64,000 bases of DNA from the NCBI GenBank assembly GCA_018806985.1, contig JADANN010000369.1, positions 1,302,001-1,366,000 on the forward strand, given 5' to 3'. The stretch's first letter is position 1. Each line of letters begins with the position of its first letter. The notes under the pieces were generated by a model that ran no database searches, was not told where the DNA came from, and saw only the letters and a list, made by a program, of their open reading frames with translations. The translations under genes and the position numbers were made by a program. Source of the DNA: Angiostrongylus vasorum (taxonomy: Eukaryota > Nematoda > Chromadorea > Rhabditida > Metastrongylidae). Shown here in pieces: positions 13,536-24,000 of the stretch.

Positions 13536-14149
13536 TGTTAGATTCTCTAGTGGCATACATATCGATCGCTCATGATATTGGTGTCCTACTGTTGTGCAAG
13601 TTTCAAGATAAAAGTGGTCAGTTTTTTAACTGACAAGTCATTTGTGGTAAATAAGAGAAAGCTAGAATCACATTCCTGACGCAAATCGAACTTTTGCGCC
13701 ATGTCATCGGACCAACGGTTTTTGCTCTACATATTGAGCGCTAACCTTTTCGATCGTTAAGTTAATCCGGTAGATAGGAAGTCCTTAGAACAACGAATAA
13801 CTGAGGAACTGTTGTGAATCTTCACATCACGCTATTGAATACAGTTATTTACAGTTAAGAAACAGCGGCTCTTTCAGCAACTAGGGGAATAACTCGCAAA
13901 GAAGATCCATATCTGTCCTTGTCTCTATATAAAGGGTCTTAAGGTTGTTTTGTTTTCATTATCGCAGAAGAAAAGTGTTAACGTTAGAGGCGATGTTATC
14001 GCGGAATATGCCTCGATGTCATATATGTATCCTTCAGAACAGTCATTCACACCGACAATCAGATCTCGTCGTTGGCATCTAGACAGTCAGTCAATGGTCT
14101 CGTTAACCTCGAATCATCGTCCCAAGGCTCGGATCAACGTCTCAGCCTA

Positions 14150-14345
14150 ATTGCCACGGGAATACGTTGACACACGCGTTTCGGAACGAGCGGCACGCAG
14201 GTTGTGCCTTATCCGCAGGCAAACCTCGCACGGAAAGACCTGCCCTGGGAGCCACGGCCGTACTGAAGTGTCAACTATGGCGCGCCAACTGGAAATGGGA
14301 GGAGCCCGGATGTAACTGATCTGACCCCATATAAGTATGTTCCTT
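14150..14345 (+). promoter_or_regulatory. GC-rich segment 5' of AP-2, candidate promoter
   Basis: About 180 bp here are much richer in G+C and CpG than the neighbouring DNA (ggcgcgcc, gccacggccgtac, ggaggagcccgg). They end in a TATA-like ccatataag at about 14330, some 115 nt before the acceptor at 14447. The position fits a promoter or conserved upstream element. It could instead be an unrelated repeat, since no second copy is seen in the window. Confidence 0.3.
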
Positions 14346-14447
14346 TACATCACTTAATTCCTATAATCTCCTTGGTAGAAGATAAACTGTTCTTTATGCT
14401 TGTGACTGTTTATTTCAATAGCCATCGGATAATTGCTTGTCTTGCAG

Positions 14448-14507
14448 ATGTTTTCCGACGTGCATTTTAACCAAGATATCTACACTGAGCAGATGATGGC
14501 GAGTTGT
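14448..14507 (+). CDS. aptf: AP-2 exon 1 (tentative)
   Basis: An ATG follows directly after cttgcag, a good trans-splice or cis acceptor. The frame reads MFSDVHFNQDIYTEQMM and a phase-0 donor TGT|gttttt lies 60 nt in. That phase fits the next exon, but the donor is weak. The alternative is that translation starts at the ATG of the next exon (14585), which also sits right after an AG acceptor, giving 331 aa. I cannot decide between them from sequence. Confidence 0.45.
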
Positions 14508-16539
14508 GTTTTTCCGTTTCCTCCTTGTATAATTAGCGTTTGTATGGGTGTTCTTCACAGCGTTGGAAATCGCTTGTACTTTAGATGCAGTCAAGAAAGA
14601 GGCCTCATAATGGATCAAATACAGAGCCAGCAAAGAGACTTGATGACAGACTCAAAGAAAATTGCTCTCCTGAACTACCAATGATCCAACCAATGTACCA
14701 GAGTACGCCGCTAATCCCAGGGCAACGCGAATTCTTCCACGCTAATGTTCACATTCCATCCTCTCAGACGGTATGGGATTTCCCTTTCTTTCGTTGGCAT
14801 ATGTACTGGACTCCCGCTGTACTAGGCATATGCTTAGAAGCCAGAAGCTCGGCTTCTAAGACCGCTTAGTAAGAAAGATTAGCTTGATGTTAAGTTATAG
14901 TTAGGATCATGGTCATACTGCATGTCCTTCACTCAAATAGGCTCTGAAGGTTTTAGTTTAGTATGAATTCTTCTGCTTGTGTGTTTCTGCTTCAGGTGTC
15001 CTTCTATCCCAACTGTTTTCCCATCCAATCTATTCATCCCTACACTGATCAGAACTCAGTCTCTTCTGACAGCGGTGTGCTATCGGTGAGTTAGCATCTC
15101 TTTGTAATAGTGAAAGTGGAAGCAGAATGAGAGTTCTGTATCGAATTCAGAAGTATTGGAGAGACTGTGCTTATTGTCTTGAATGTTAACTTCCATGACT
15201 CAGTGCTGTTGCATACTTGAGTAAAGTATTCGTTGAACTTTTGGAACAGAAGGAATATCCCGTTGTTCTTCAGGATGACTCAAATTTGCAACGTGACTCC
15301 GTTTTCGACAGAGGGAAATCTTTCCCGCCTGGTGGGATTTTTTTCTGTGATTTTATTGACAGCTCTGCCTTAGCCCATAATTTTTGTAGAGAAAAAGCCG
15401 ACAACGTCGGTGAATCCGTTGGAAGTGTTCGATGAGGCGCCCGGAAGATTGTGTCTGCTGAACGCGTCCACAAAGTACAAGGTATTCGCTCTCCCATATT
15501 TCGGAGTTTTCTAGGTGATTTGACAATTATTCGGAAACTAGCTACTACATAGTTACTGCTATTTCCATTATAAATTCGTCGTTTTCTTTCTCAGCAATCG
15601 CGAGGTTGTTAAACAGCAACAGACTCGTCAACCATATGCGACTTTGAGCGGCTGTTCTTCCTCGATGGAAGACTTGAAAAAAGCGGCTCTGAAGAGGGCG
15701 ATTCTGCTAAAACGTCAGCTACGGTTGTGTTATATGTGTGTTATTGTGTGGAAGTGAACGTATGCTGTTTAACAACTTCGCTATTGCTGAGAGAGAAAAC
15801 GACCAATTTATAATGCAATGCCGTGGTTAATAGAAAGTCGATTCTCGGAAGAAGTATTTCCATTATCTTATGTATAACATGCTTCCAAGGTTACTCTGAG
15901 CGAAATCCATCGTCGGATGAGTCATCCTGAAACACTCCATGCAAGCTTGATCAATGGAATTCTCAGAAAGTAAGCCAAACCAGCTTACGTGTCTAACCTA
16001 ATTATCTATTATTTCGAGATTTATTGATAGCTGTTTATTCTATCTTTGGGGCTAAGACGAAAGACGGCTGCAAGATGTTGCGCGACAGACTGGCCGAGAA
16101 AGGTATTTCGTTACCATCCGGACGAAGAAAGACTGCCCCGACAACATCATTTACTGCATTGTGCGAAAGGGAAGCTCTTGTGATGGCTCGGGACTTCAGC
16201 AATCTTTGCAGTAATAACCTGAACACGTTCGAAATCGCTCGACACGCGAATCGCCTTCAATATTCACCGCATGAATTGGTTATCATCAGGCGTTATCTGG
16301 CCGGTATAATGGCGATTTTTGACGAGGTGCCAGAAGATCCAGAAGATTATGTTGAGAAGGATTCTGCCACGCATTCCATTAACATATTTAGCATGCTCAC
16401 GCATGGTTTTGGACACAATGCCCTGAAAGCCTCCTTGAGAGTGTTCGGAAAGATTGTTGATCAGCAACATGCTATGCTTCAAGGGGTACAACCTCATGCC
16501 CCGTCATTCATGCCTTATCACATGCAGCAGTTCCTATAG
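14448..16539 (+). CDS. aptf: AP-2 family transcription factor (whole gene, 7 exons)
   Basis: Joined exons 14448-14507, 14585-14770, 14996-15085, 15274-15331, 15390-15481, 15890-15969 and 16050-16539 keep one frame and give about 351 aa plus stop. The C-terminal 200 or so residues match the AP-2 basic helix-span-helix domain: GRLCLLNASTKYK, then VTLSEIHRRMSHPE, then AKTKDGCKMLRDRLAEKGIS, then LPSGRRK, then EREALVMARDFSNLC, then LTHGFGHNALKAS. These are the landmark AP-2 blocks in the right order. AP-2 proteins bind GC-rich palindromes as dimers in the nucleus; C. elegans has four (aptf-1 to aptf-4) and the paralogue here is unresolved. The N-terminal half is poorly conserved, as is usual, and no PPxY motif is visible. 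The family assignment is very secure; the first exon and the last acceptor are less so. Confidence 0.93.
14585..14770 (+). CDS. aptf: AP-2 exon 2 (N-terminal region)
   Basis: Acceptor tactttag|ATG and donor ACG|gtatgg bound 62 codons. The peptide is rich in Pro, Gln and Ser and starts MQSRKRPHNGSN, with a basic stretch (SRKRP, AKRLDDRLK) that could be a nuclear localisation signal. It has no recognisable domain, as expected for the activation half of AP-2 proteins. It begins with its own ATG, so it may be the true first coding exon. Confidence 0.75.
14996..15085 (+). CDS. aptf: AP-2 exon 3
   Basis: Thirty codons lie between ctgcttcag|GTG and TCG|gtgagt, both phase 0. The peptide is aromatic- and Ser-rich (VSFYPNCFPIQSIHPY, SVSSDSG), in keeping with an N-terminal activation region. 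There is no family signature; the exon is supported by its splice sites and phase. Confidence 0.75.
15274..15331 (+). CDS. aptf: AP-2 exon 4
   Basis: The exon starts after gttgttcttcag and ends G|gtggga, 58 nt, going from phase 0 to phase 1. The final G joins AG of the next exon to make GAG (Glu), so the reading continues FPP-E-KKPTTSV. The intron that follows is only 58 nt. The exon is supported by phase and by the continuity of the joined protein. Confidence 0.7.
15390..15481 (+). CDS. aptf: AP-2 exon 5, start of the conserved domain
   Basis: Acceptor aatttttgtag and donor AAG|gtattc enclose KKPTTSVNPLEVFDEAPGRL followed by CLLNASTKYK. This matches the AP-2 block that reads PGRLSLLSSTSKYK in vertebrates, including the splice position straight after K-Y-K. 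It ends in phase 0. Confidence 0.9.
15594..15740 (+). repeat. Repeat of the GAAACGTYAGC family in an AP-2 intron
   Basis: It starts cagcaatcgcgaggttgtta and ends gagggcgattctgctaaaac then gtcagctacggttgtgttat. Both edges match the copy at 35343-35545. It sits in the intron between AP-2 exons 5 and 6. Confidence 0.7.
15890..15969 (+). CDS. aptf: AP-2 exon 6
   Basis: Acceptor cttccaag|GTT and donor AA|gtaagc enclose VTLSEIHRRMSHPETLHASL then INGILRK. This aligns with the AP-2 block [27 protein letters not shown]. It ends in phase 2 (AA), so the next exon must supply G to complete Lys. The intron before it (15482-15889) contains a repeat of the GAAACGTCAGC family. Confidence 0.9.
16050..16539 (+). 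CDS. aptf: AP-2 exon 7 (basic helix-span-helix, C-terminus)
   Basis: This is the last exon, open to TAG at 16537-16539. It encodes AKTKDGCKMLRDRLAEKGIS, the invariant LPSGRRK, EREALVMARDFSNLC and LTHGFGHNALKASLRVFGK, matching helix 1, span and helix 2 of AP-2. The frame and phase require the exon to start at 16050, but bases 16048-16049 are GG, not AG. The open frame can be read upstream to 16024, but those residues (VYSIFG) have no place in the AP-2 block and would not be in phase with exon 6. Confidence 0.9.
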
Positions 16540-16785
16540 ATGAGTTGCATATTTGATTAAAATTTATGTCTACAGGTATTTAAGTGGTCTATGTAAGTGC
16601 AGTATTTGTAATTTTGTAACTGGGACCTTTGTGTTTAATGTGTGATTCAGCTATTTCACGACAAAGTACTAATTGCATATCTATTGATTACCTTTGGTCG
16701 TTTGTCAGATTTTGTCCCACAGAAGTGTTTTGGTTGTGCACTAAACTGTTGCAGTACAGCAATAAAACTCATGAATTTATTTCAT
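16540..16785 (+). other. AP-2 3' UTR with polyadenylation signal
   Basis: After the stop the sequence is AT-rich. A canonical AATAAA at 16761-16766 lies about 220 nt downstream of the stop, a reasonable 3' UTR length for a nematode. The exact cleavage site is inferred. Confidence 0.5.
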
Positions 16786-17376
16786 TTAAGCAGTCTTTCG
16801 AAAGGTTACCCGATACACAAAAAGCTAGTCTCAATAGGTCAATAGTAAATAACTGGTCGGGAGTTCATCAATAACTGTTCATGGGTTAATCTATGTTGTA
16901 TAGGTACAATCCGTGCTGGTTTTGTTTTTCTAGCTTCATGTTTTCTATATTATTTTGGAAGAATACATGTGACAGAATCTTCTCCCTGCGAATGCTGTGC
17001 TCTTGCTCATAATCCATGTTGTAAAGATAAGATGCAATCGTGAAAGTAAGTAATAGTAACAGTAAGTATTAAAAGGATTGACTAAGTTTAGTTAGTAGAC
17101 TGAAGACTAGGTTTTTTTTCTCTTAGTATTGGATCTGTTCTGAAGTGATGGCCGATTTTGGACGACGATTTTGAGCTGCTACAAGTGGGCTTAGTCATGC
17201 CTTTTTAAATAAAATACGACCGATGCAATATACCCACATTTTTTCTTAACAAGACACTATTTTTTTTAATGTAGCAATGCATTGTGAAGTTTGGATTGCG
17301 TCGAATTTTTTTCAAAGGATTACAGGCGCCGACTTTCTTGTTGATGATTTCACCAGGTAATACTTGTGGAAAGTGG

Positions 17377-17650
17377 GCGCGTGTGGCACAGTGGTTGGAG
17401 ACGCCTTGCAATACACATGGGATCGATCCCGGCACCCTAGGCTCACCAAGCCCTCCATCTCTCCAGAGTGGCGAAACTGGTACCAGACTTGACTGGGAGG
17501 ATAGCAGCACTGACTCGATAGATCGGTGGGCCACCGCGAGTCGTTGCATAGGCCAGATATGCATTCAATCACCTCTAACGATGCTAGATGAAGTCAAGTG
17601 CATGGCGCATCCTTCAGCGATTGATGAACGCCGGGAGATTTATCTTTTGA
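17377..17650 (+). mobile_element. tRNA-derived SINE, full-length copy
   Basis: The best copy of the family. The head gcgcgtgtggcacagtggtt contains an A box (TGGCACAGTGG, 17384-17394) and a B box (GGATCGATCCC, 17420-17430), correctly spaced for a polymerase III promoter. The body follows with tcaccaagccctccatctct, ggtaccagacttgactggga, ggccagatatgcattcaatc, and it ends attgatgaacgccgggagat then ttatc. Confidence 0.92.
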
Positions 17651-17802
17651 TACTTATGGAGATAAGATGGGGTCGATTGAAGAGGGTTCCGATGAGTACG
17701 GTGGGTAATGCAAAGTTTTGATCAACTTCTGCAGGTGATCGAGTGTTATGATAAAAGAGAGTTGAACGTCCTTCTGTTGACATATTGTGGGTATAGAAAG
17801 GA

Positions 17803-18030
17803 TAAAGCTCTCGGCGTTGATCAATCCCTTAGGGATGCGTCATGTTAGACTTCATTGAGAAAATGACTCGCGGTGGCCTACTGATTTATAGAGCCAGTGC
17901 TGCCATCCTCCCAGACAAGTCTGGTACCAATTTGCCGACTCCGGAGGGATGGAAGGCTTGGTGGGCCACGGGTGGAGGAATCGATCCCATGTGTATTGCA
18001 AGGCGCCACCTTCCACTGTGCCACATATAT
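17803..18030 (-). mobile_element. tRNA-derived SINE, internally deleted
   Basis: On the minus strand the head is at about 18025 (tggcacagtggaaggtggcg) and the 3' end is at gataaagctctcggcgttga. About 40 bp of the gaggtgattgaatgcatatc block is missing. It lies 150 bp from the previous copy, in opposite orientation. Confidence 0.88.
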
Positions 18031-18787
18031 TCTCTGTATAAAGGGTGCAACTTCTTTTTCAGGAACCTCATCGTTTTCTTGTCAGTGCCTCTCTGCTGTT
18101 CTGGCGATCATTCGGGATGCTCGCGCTGATTAGCGGGATATTAAGAGCTTCATATTAGAGCAACAATTAGATGGACATCATCAATCGCCGATAGCACCAA
18201 TTTTTCGTCGCACCTCATAGTCCGATCAATACAGATCGTCCATGTTGCGCGAAAGAGCTCATAACTGATTTCATATTTTCAAGTATTGACTGGCTAACAT
18301 TGTGTTCTGCAAGTTCTCAATGCTTTATGTGGTCAACACCGGTTATACCCTCATATGGGTGGTGGTGAACTTCGTCTTCAATACTTGTGCCCCCACTACG
18401 ACACCTTTCAAAACAATCCTTTTCGCATTTTGTCGTTCAGAAGCTTTTTTCATGGCGTTCTATTCCATGACATTCTAAGTGGCTTCAGTTGTGGTATATC
18501 CCATTCTGAACTCAGGAAGCAAAACGACTTTGGTCCGAAGAGAGCATCATTTCAGGCAGCCTAAAATCGTTCTAAATTAGGTATTGCAGAGAAGCTTTTC
18601 GAGGGAAACACGATAATTAAACAAGAAGTATTTTTTTAAAGTGATATGGAGTAATATAAGTAATAAATACTTACTAGAGATGTTAAATACGAAAAGGCAC
18701 ATAGAAAAATGGTAATTATTTTTGGATCAACTTGATGAAATAATAGTGCAAAAATAGTAAAGTGTAATAAACAATAGTAAAGGGATA

Positions 18788-19067
18788 GTGGATAAAGCTC
18801 TCGGCGTTGATCAATCCCTTTAGGGATGCGTCATGCATTCGACTTCATTAAATGTCGTTGGAGGTGATTGAATCCATATCTGGCCTTAACAAGGGCTCGA
18901 GGTGGCCTATCGATGTATCGAGCCAGTGCTGCTATCCTCCCAGACAAGTTTAGTACTAATTTGCCAACCCCGGAGGGATGGAAGGCTTGGTGGACCATGG
19001 GCGCGAGGGTCGATTCCACGTGTGTGTCGCAGTGGCGCCTCCAACCACTGCGCCACATGCACCCTTA
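18788..19067 (-). mobile_element. tRNA-derived SINE, full-length copy
   Basis: Minus-strand head gcatgtggcgcagtggttgg (A box TGGCGCAGTGG), then cacgtggaatcgaccc (B box), the body ccaaccccggagggatggaa and the 3' end gataaagctctcggcgttga. It has all parts of the family. Confidence 0.92.
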
Positions 19068-19761
19068 ATAAACAATAGTAGTAGCAAGAGTTAATGGTAT
19101 TCTTAATAATCAATAACAACAAGTACTATTTGTAGTAACAGGTGTTAACAAAAGTGATAGTAATAGTAACGACAATGTCTTACAACAGTTGTTCCCACGA
19201 GCCGTTGCCGCAATGGTGGACTGACTCACTCTCACTCATTTCGAATTCGAATCATGCAGATGTATTTTCCATGTTTTCTTTTGTAAATAGAAATGAGTAA
19301 AACTTGAAAAAGAGGATACGTTACAACAAGCTGATGTGTACAGGCTTCGTTGAGTTGCTGTTCTTATCGTAACTCGAATAGGTATTGAATTATGCGAGTC
19401 TTCGTAGGACAACATTATTTTCTTAATTTTTACACCGATTTCATGGCTAACTTCATTCAAGATGAACCGGATAAAAGAGAAGGACCTATACGTTTCTCTA
19501 TCACTCGAGACGTAAAGTTTATCAGGTGAACGTTTGTTTCAGTGTAAGTTCAGTCATCCAAGTACTCTGCTTAGATGGAGTGAATACAATGCGAGAATGG
19601 TGAGAAAATGAGATGAAGATTGTTTCCATATGTAGTACAATTATTCTTCGAATACTGAAGTTCCGAAGATATCACTTAAAAGGTGAAAGGAAGCGGACCA
19701 TCCTGTGCCATCATAGACAGCAAATCATTCCGTAGTGGTTGCACAATTTGATTTTAATGTT

Positions 19762-19945
19762 TATCTTTTCTATTTATTGCCTACTCTTTTTTTTTCATTG
19801 TGGGGTGTTATGTGGAATAGCATGAATGCTAAAGTAGGAAAAATGCTGAGATATGACCAAAACTCGGGACTTTTGCTGGGTTTCGAACCAGCGATTACCC
19901 TTTCAGGGCGTTCGCCTGCTATCCAATTTGATTTGAGTGGTTAAA
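19762..19945. mobile_element. TIR element carrying a different tRNA-like body
   Basis: The left end is ctatttattgcctactcttt. The arm aaaatgctgagatatgacca is followed by a minus-strand tRNA-like body: tggatagcaggcgaacgccc (A box) ... ctggttcgaaacccagc (B box GGTTCGAAACC). The body differs from that of most other copies. Confidence 0.75.
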
Positions 19946-20089
19946 AATCTCAAAATATGACGAGGTTTAGTAGGAAAATGGAAACGACAGTCCGATACGA
20001 GTCAGAGAGAACTGATAATTGACAGTGCTTTTCATTGCTGGCAGCTCCTAGAATACATACGATGGGCATCGGAATGCTGTAAAACGCCC

Positions 20090-20240
20090 GAGCTTCGGAC
20101 ATCGCCGGAGGCACGTTTTCGAGTGGGCGGGCTGTGTCGGCTGGAGGCGTGGCGTCTCAATTCGAGTGTTCCGAAGTGGCGGCTCTCGTAGCCGTCGGCA
20201 GAGTAGTGTGTTCGATTCCGTGCCTTTTCGAGCTACTCAA
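20090..20240 (+). promoter_or_regulatory. GC-rich patch upstream of the GRDP gene
   Basis: About 130 bp are clearly richer in G+C than the surroundings (gggcgggctgtg, ggaggcgtggcg, gtagccgtcggcag). They include a B-box-like GTTCGATTCC at about 20211-20220. The segment lies 740 nt before the GRDP start codon. It could be a promoter element or a remnant of a tRNA-derived repeat; I cannot tell. Confidence 0.25.
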
Positions 20241-20916
20241 ACCTTTTTTGTAGTAGAAATTTCACAGCTATGCACATCTGCACGGTGTTGGTTGTTCTCT
20301 AGAGGTGATATGTAACGTGTTTTTTCTTACAATTCCATTCGATCCTGGTGATGTACACGTTTCTCTCGTCTCGATTTTGTTAATTATTTTGGTGAGGTTT
20401 TGCCAAAGTTCGTATTCAGTCTGTTCGTATATCTGTGGACATACAGGAACAGATAGCCATAAATGTGCTTAAAGATGTTTTTTGTACCGAAAATGTCACG
20501 AATTTCGAGAAATGACGGATAACTTCCTGAGTTTCAGAGTATCGGTTTTGTTATGCAAAGAGATAGCACTCTCTATAACTTCTGTAAACCTGAGATCTCT
20601 GAAAATTTCGCAGTTCATCCTGTGAATGAGTGGATTCGTTCTCTCATTGCCATTGGTTAACCTACGTTTTGAGCTCATGCCTACCCCCCTTTCGGCACTT
20701 ATTAAAGAGGTTGGAAACAAAGCTAACTAAGCAAAATTGCCATTTCGTGCATATTGCGTTTGTGTTGATGGAAATCGTGCTTTTCTGAAGAGTTTTCCAA
20801 GTCGTTGACTCATTCGTATTCGCTGCCCAGTTGCCATTAGCAAATATTGTCTTCAGAATCAGTGCATAGTTGTTGATTTTCCGTGGTTTACCTCTTTCGA
20901 GCAGTATTTTTTTCAG

Positions 20917-20977
20917 CTTCCAGTGCTTGTAGAGTTTCATTTTGTGAGCTTTCCGTGGTTTTTTTCGTGCTCGGGTG
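20917..20977 (+). promoter_or_regulatory. Candidate trans-splice acceptor and 5' UTR of the GRDP gene
   Basis: The acceptor tatttttttcag ends at 20916 and is followed by 61 nt leading to the ATG at 20978. An in-frame TGA at about 20945 excludes an upstream extension. This layout fits spliced-leader addition, which is common in nematodes, but a cis-spliced non-coding first exon is equally possible. Confidence 0.4.
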
Positions 20978-21073
20978 ATGTCGCATCCGCCAGAGTATGC
21001 GGCTGCCGCCCTTCGCTCGACGCCTGCCCAGATGACGGCTGGCATTTCCGTCGACCTTGTAGTGGCTGCTCAG
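20978..21073 (+). CDS. GRDP exon 1 (start)
   Basis: The ATG opens 32 codons, ending Q|gtaaaac in phase 0. The last residues SVDLVVAAQ match the start of the first DUF1399 repeat (plant family: SVDLVAAA). The preceding 23 residues (MSHPPEYAAAALRS, TPAQMTAGI) are about the length of the short N-terminus in relatives. Confidence 0.82.
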
Positions 21074-24000
21074 GTAAAACAATAATAATTATAAAAGAGA
21101 AACAGATGGTTTCCTAGCTTTAGAGGAGATCAACAGTTCTATTGAGTTATCGTGTCACTTATATGCGTAGACGATAAATTAATGACCATGAACGAGCTGA
21201 TGAAAAACGCGGAATAAACAAATGCCGTGACATCTACATAAACATCGTTTTGAGTACAAAGAATGTCTCATTTTAAACGAATATTCTGTTGGAGAGGCGC
21301 TCAAGCCTGGCACAGTGGACTTTACTGCGAAAAAAGAAGTAACAAAAAAGTCAAAGAAGAGAAACGACAAGTGTCAGTTCATATCGTGCAGTTAGATTGG
21401 ACACGTCTGGGCACTGAAATATTAACTGGAAGCTTCTAGATTTTTTCAACTGGTTTTTTTTATTGGTTAGTAGCCACTATCAGAAGTTTTTTTCTTTACT
21501 TCTACCTTCCATTCCTTCCTCTCTAAGATTCCTTCTGATTCTATTATCACTTGCCGGCTTTTCCACGGCTTTATTCTGCAGGTCTCAGGTCGTCCTATTT
21601 CCCGTTTGCTTCCCTGTTTTCTTTTCTTGATCCTATACATTTCGAATCATTTGCCACTTAAAACTAAATGGTAATCCATAAGGGTTTCGTCTAAGATGAC
21701 AAACAATAGATGCAAGTTATGTTTTACTTCTACATTCGAAAGACCAGATTACACCAATGTTGAAATACCACATGTCAATGGTAATCGTTTGCAGGAAAAA
21801 TCCCGGAAGCCAATAGACATCGATGTGTTGTAGGCCCATTTAAACTGTGATATCCTTTCAGCTGATTCGAAATGGAAGCTTTCTTGCTTCGTGCATTGCT
21901 TTTTGCTGAGAACATTCGGGAACGAGTAATGGTCATCCTGTTGTAGTCGGCAAGTAGAGCAATTAAGAGAGGTGGAGCCCCCTCTCATGAATACTAAACG
22001 GCTAGATCCATAGAAGATGCTCAAAGGGCGTTCGGCTGAAAAATTCTCTGGATTGAAAACAAAACACTCAAAGGGGGGTTCGGCTGAAAAATTCTCTGGA
22101 TCGAAAACAAAACAGAGGACTACATTCTTGGAACTTTTTATCGTAATCGAATAGTATGATGCTATGTCAATGAAATCTACAGCCTGTATTTTCTTTTCAC
22201 GGATGAAAAGGTGATAGAGAAGAACAAAAGTTTCAATAGTCCACTTGTAGTTTCGACCAAAAGGTAAATTCCACTGATTAACCCCCGAACTATGAAGAGA
22301 AAAACGATTACAATCTTGGCATTTGACAAGAATGCTGGATATTAAATATCAGGTTGCGGGCCAAGCCCTGGAATATTCGGAAATCCAATAGAAGTAAGGC
22401 GAGCGCGTGAAGATGAATAGAAATGTTAGAGACGCACTTTGCGGAAGAAAGCGTCAACTAATTCGTCGCATCTACTGTGGCTTACAAAACTTTGAATAGA
22501 ATATGAACGCTGTGTTTCTGTGTGGTTGTGCGAACAAACACGGAGAATGAATTTTTTAAGACAACCTGAGGAGAGAGTGCATTGAGCTTCTGTCGGCTTT
22601 ATGCCTCCTTCCTTCCTTTCACTAATTCTGAATTCGTTTTTTCTTGCAGCGAGAGGCGAATTTTTCTTCGAATGATTGACCGGAAAGCACCGCTGCTCTA
22701 CGAACCGGACGTGGTCAATCAGGCGATTCGACGTTACGAGACGTGTTGGCTACCGATGCAGGTTACTACAGGGCTTTCCAATTTCTTCACCTTTTTGTTT
22801 CAATTTTTTCAATCCGCCACCCTCTTGCATTTTTTGTGCAGTCTTTTTTTTACTTCTATTCGAGTTTTTTTACTTCGGATATCATTCAAAATATTGGGAG
22901 AAGCAGCACTACTTTTGTAGCAGAAGAAGACTTCGGTCTTATACAGTTGTTAGTTCAAGCGTTGCTGTAAGGAGTAATTTCTATTTCAAATCATGTAAAT
23001 CTCGAAATTATTGAAACTAAAAAGATGTTTAATCGGTAGGGGTGTTTAGGGACGCCAAACTTGCATAAAGAATATCTTTTTAACCTTTTCGTGCCTAATG
23101 CATTGCTTTCAGTGGAGTGTGCATATTTGGACAGTATGCATTGCTCTCAATGCACCTTCTGCGTTTTCAATTAAAGATTGTTTTTTTTGCAATAAAATTT
23201 CTCTGCTTATGACATATTTCTTGTTTGATTGACGGACTCCCTAACACTAAATATTGTACTTGGTGTGGTTCAAGGAAAATTATATATGTTATAATTTGTA
23301 ACAAAGTGTAGGTCTTTTTGACGAATTTGCTCCTCTCCAAGGTTCCCGTAACGCTCTTTGTAATACCTGAATTTGGCGTGTTCTCATGCCTTAGCTTTCG
23401 CAAACTAGCCGTTAGCGCCAATGTGGCAGTTAACGTATTCGCCATCACATGCACTGATCTCAGTTAACTGTCGAAAGCATGGAGTTCACTACGTGCCATA
23501 GGTTGCGAGCTAAGTGCATGTAACTCTCTGCAAAAAATTGCGCCTGCTCTTACCATGCTGCATACGCAAATCAGGAATGTTGCTAATGCGTAATTGAGCA
23601 TTCTAGGTTTCTTTAACGTGCTTAAATTGCGACAAAAGAAGTTGGATGTTCAACTCTGGATTTTCTGTCGTCTTCCTTAATTTGTATTTTGCTATAAAAC
23701 AAAAGAAGCACAGACTTTCTACAACAGCAGGCCATAATGGTTTACATATGGGCCACACGCGCATCCAGTCACCTCTAATGATGCTTGCCGGAGTCGGATG
23801 TTTGGAGCATCCCTCAGGGATTAATCAATGCCAAACACCTTATACTTTTTGCCTGTTGATTTTTCTAAGCACAGAATGAGGTAAAGCTATAACTCAATCA
23901 AGATAAGATTGACATTACCTGCAACGCTTAATTTCCGTTGTGTTCACCATGCGACGACGCATTTACCGGCTACAGCCGATTTTGCGTAGTGGATTCCACC

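Noticed and set aside
13979..14101. Possible extra AP-2 5' exon (after tatcgcag, KKSVNVRGDVIAEYA...)
   Set aside because: The acceptor is fair but the donor (ATG|gtctcg) is weak and nothing in the peptide is recognisable; not needed for the gene.
16024..16049. ATG-like start of the 171-codon AP-2 frame as a single-exon gene
   Set aside because: It would cut the conserved AP-2 domain; exons 5 and 6 upstream supply the missing blocks in the right order.
22762..23014. Long Phe-rich frames after GRDP exon 2
   Set aside because: T-rich intron sequence past a clear donor; three overlapping frames are open by composition only.
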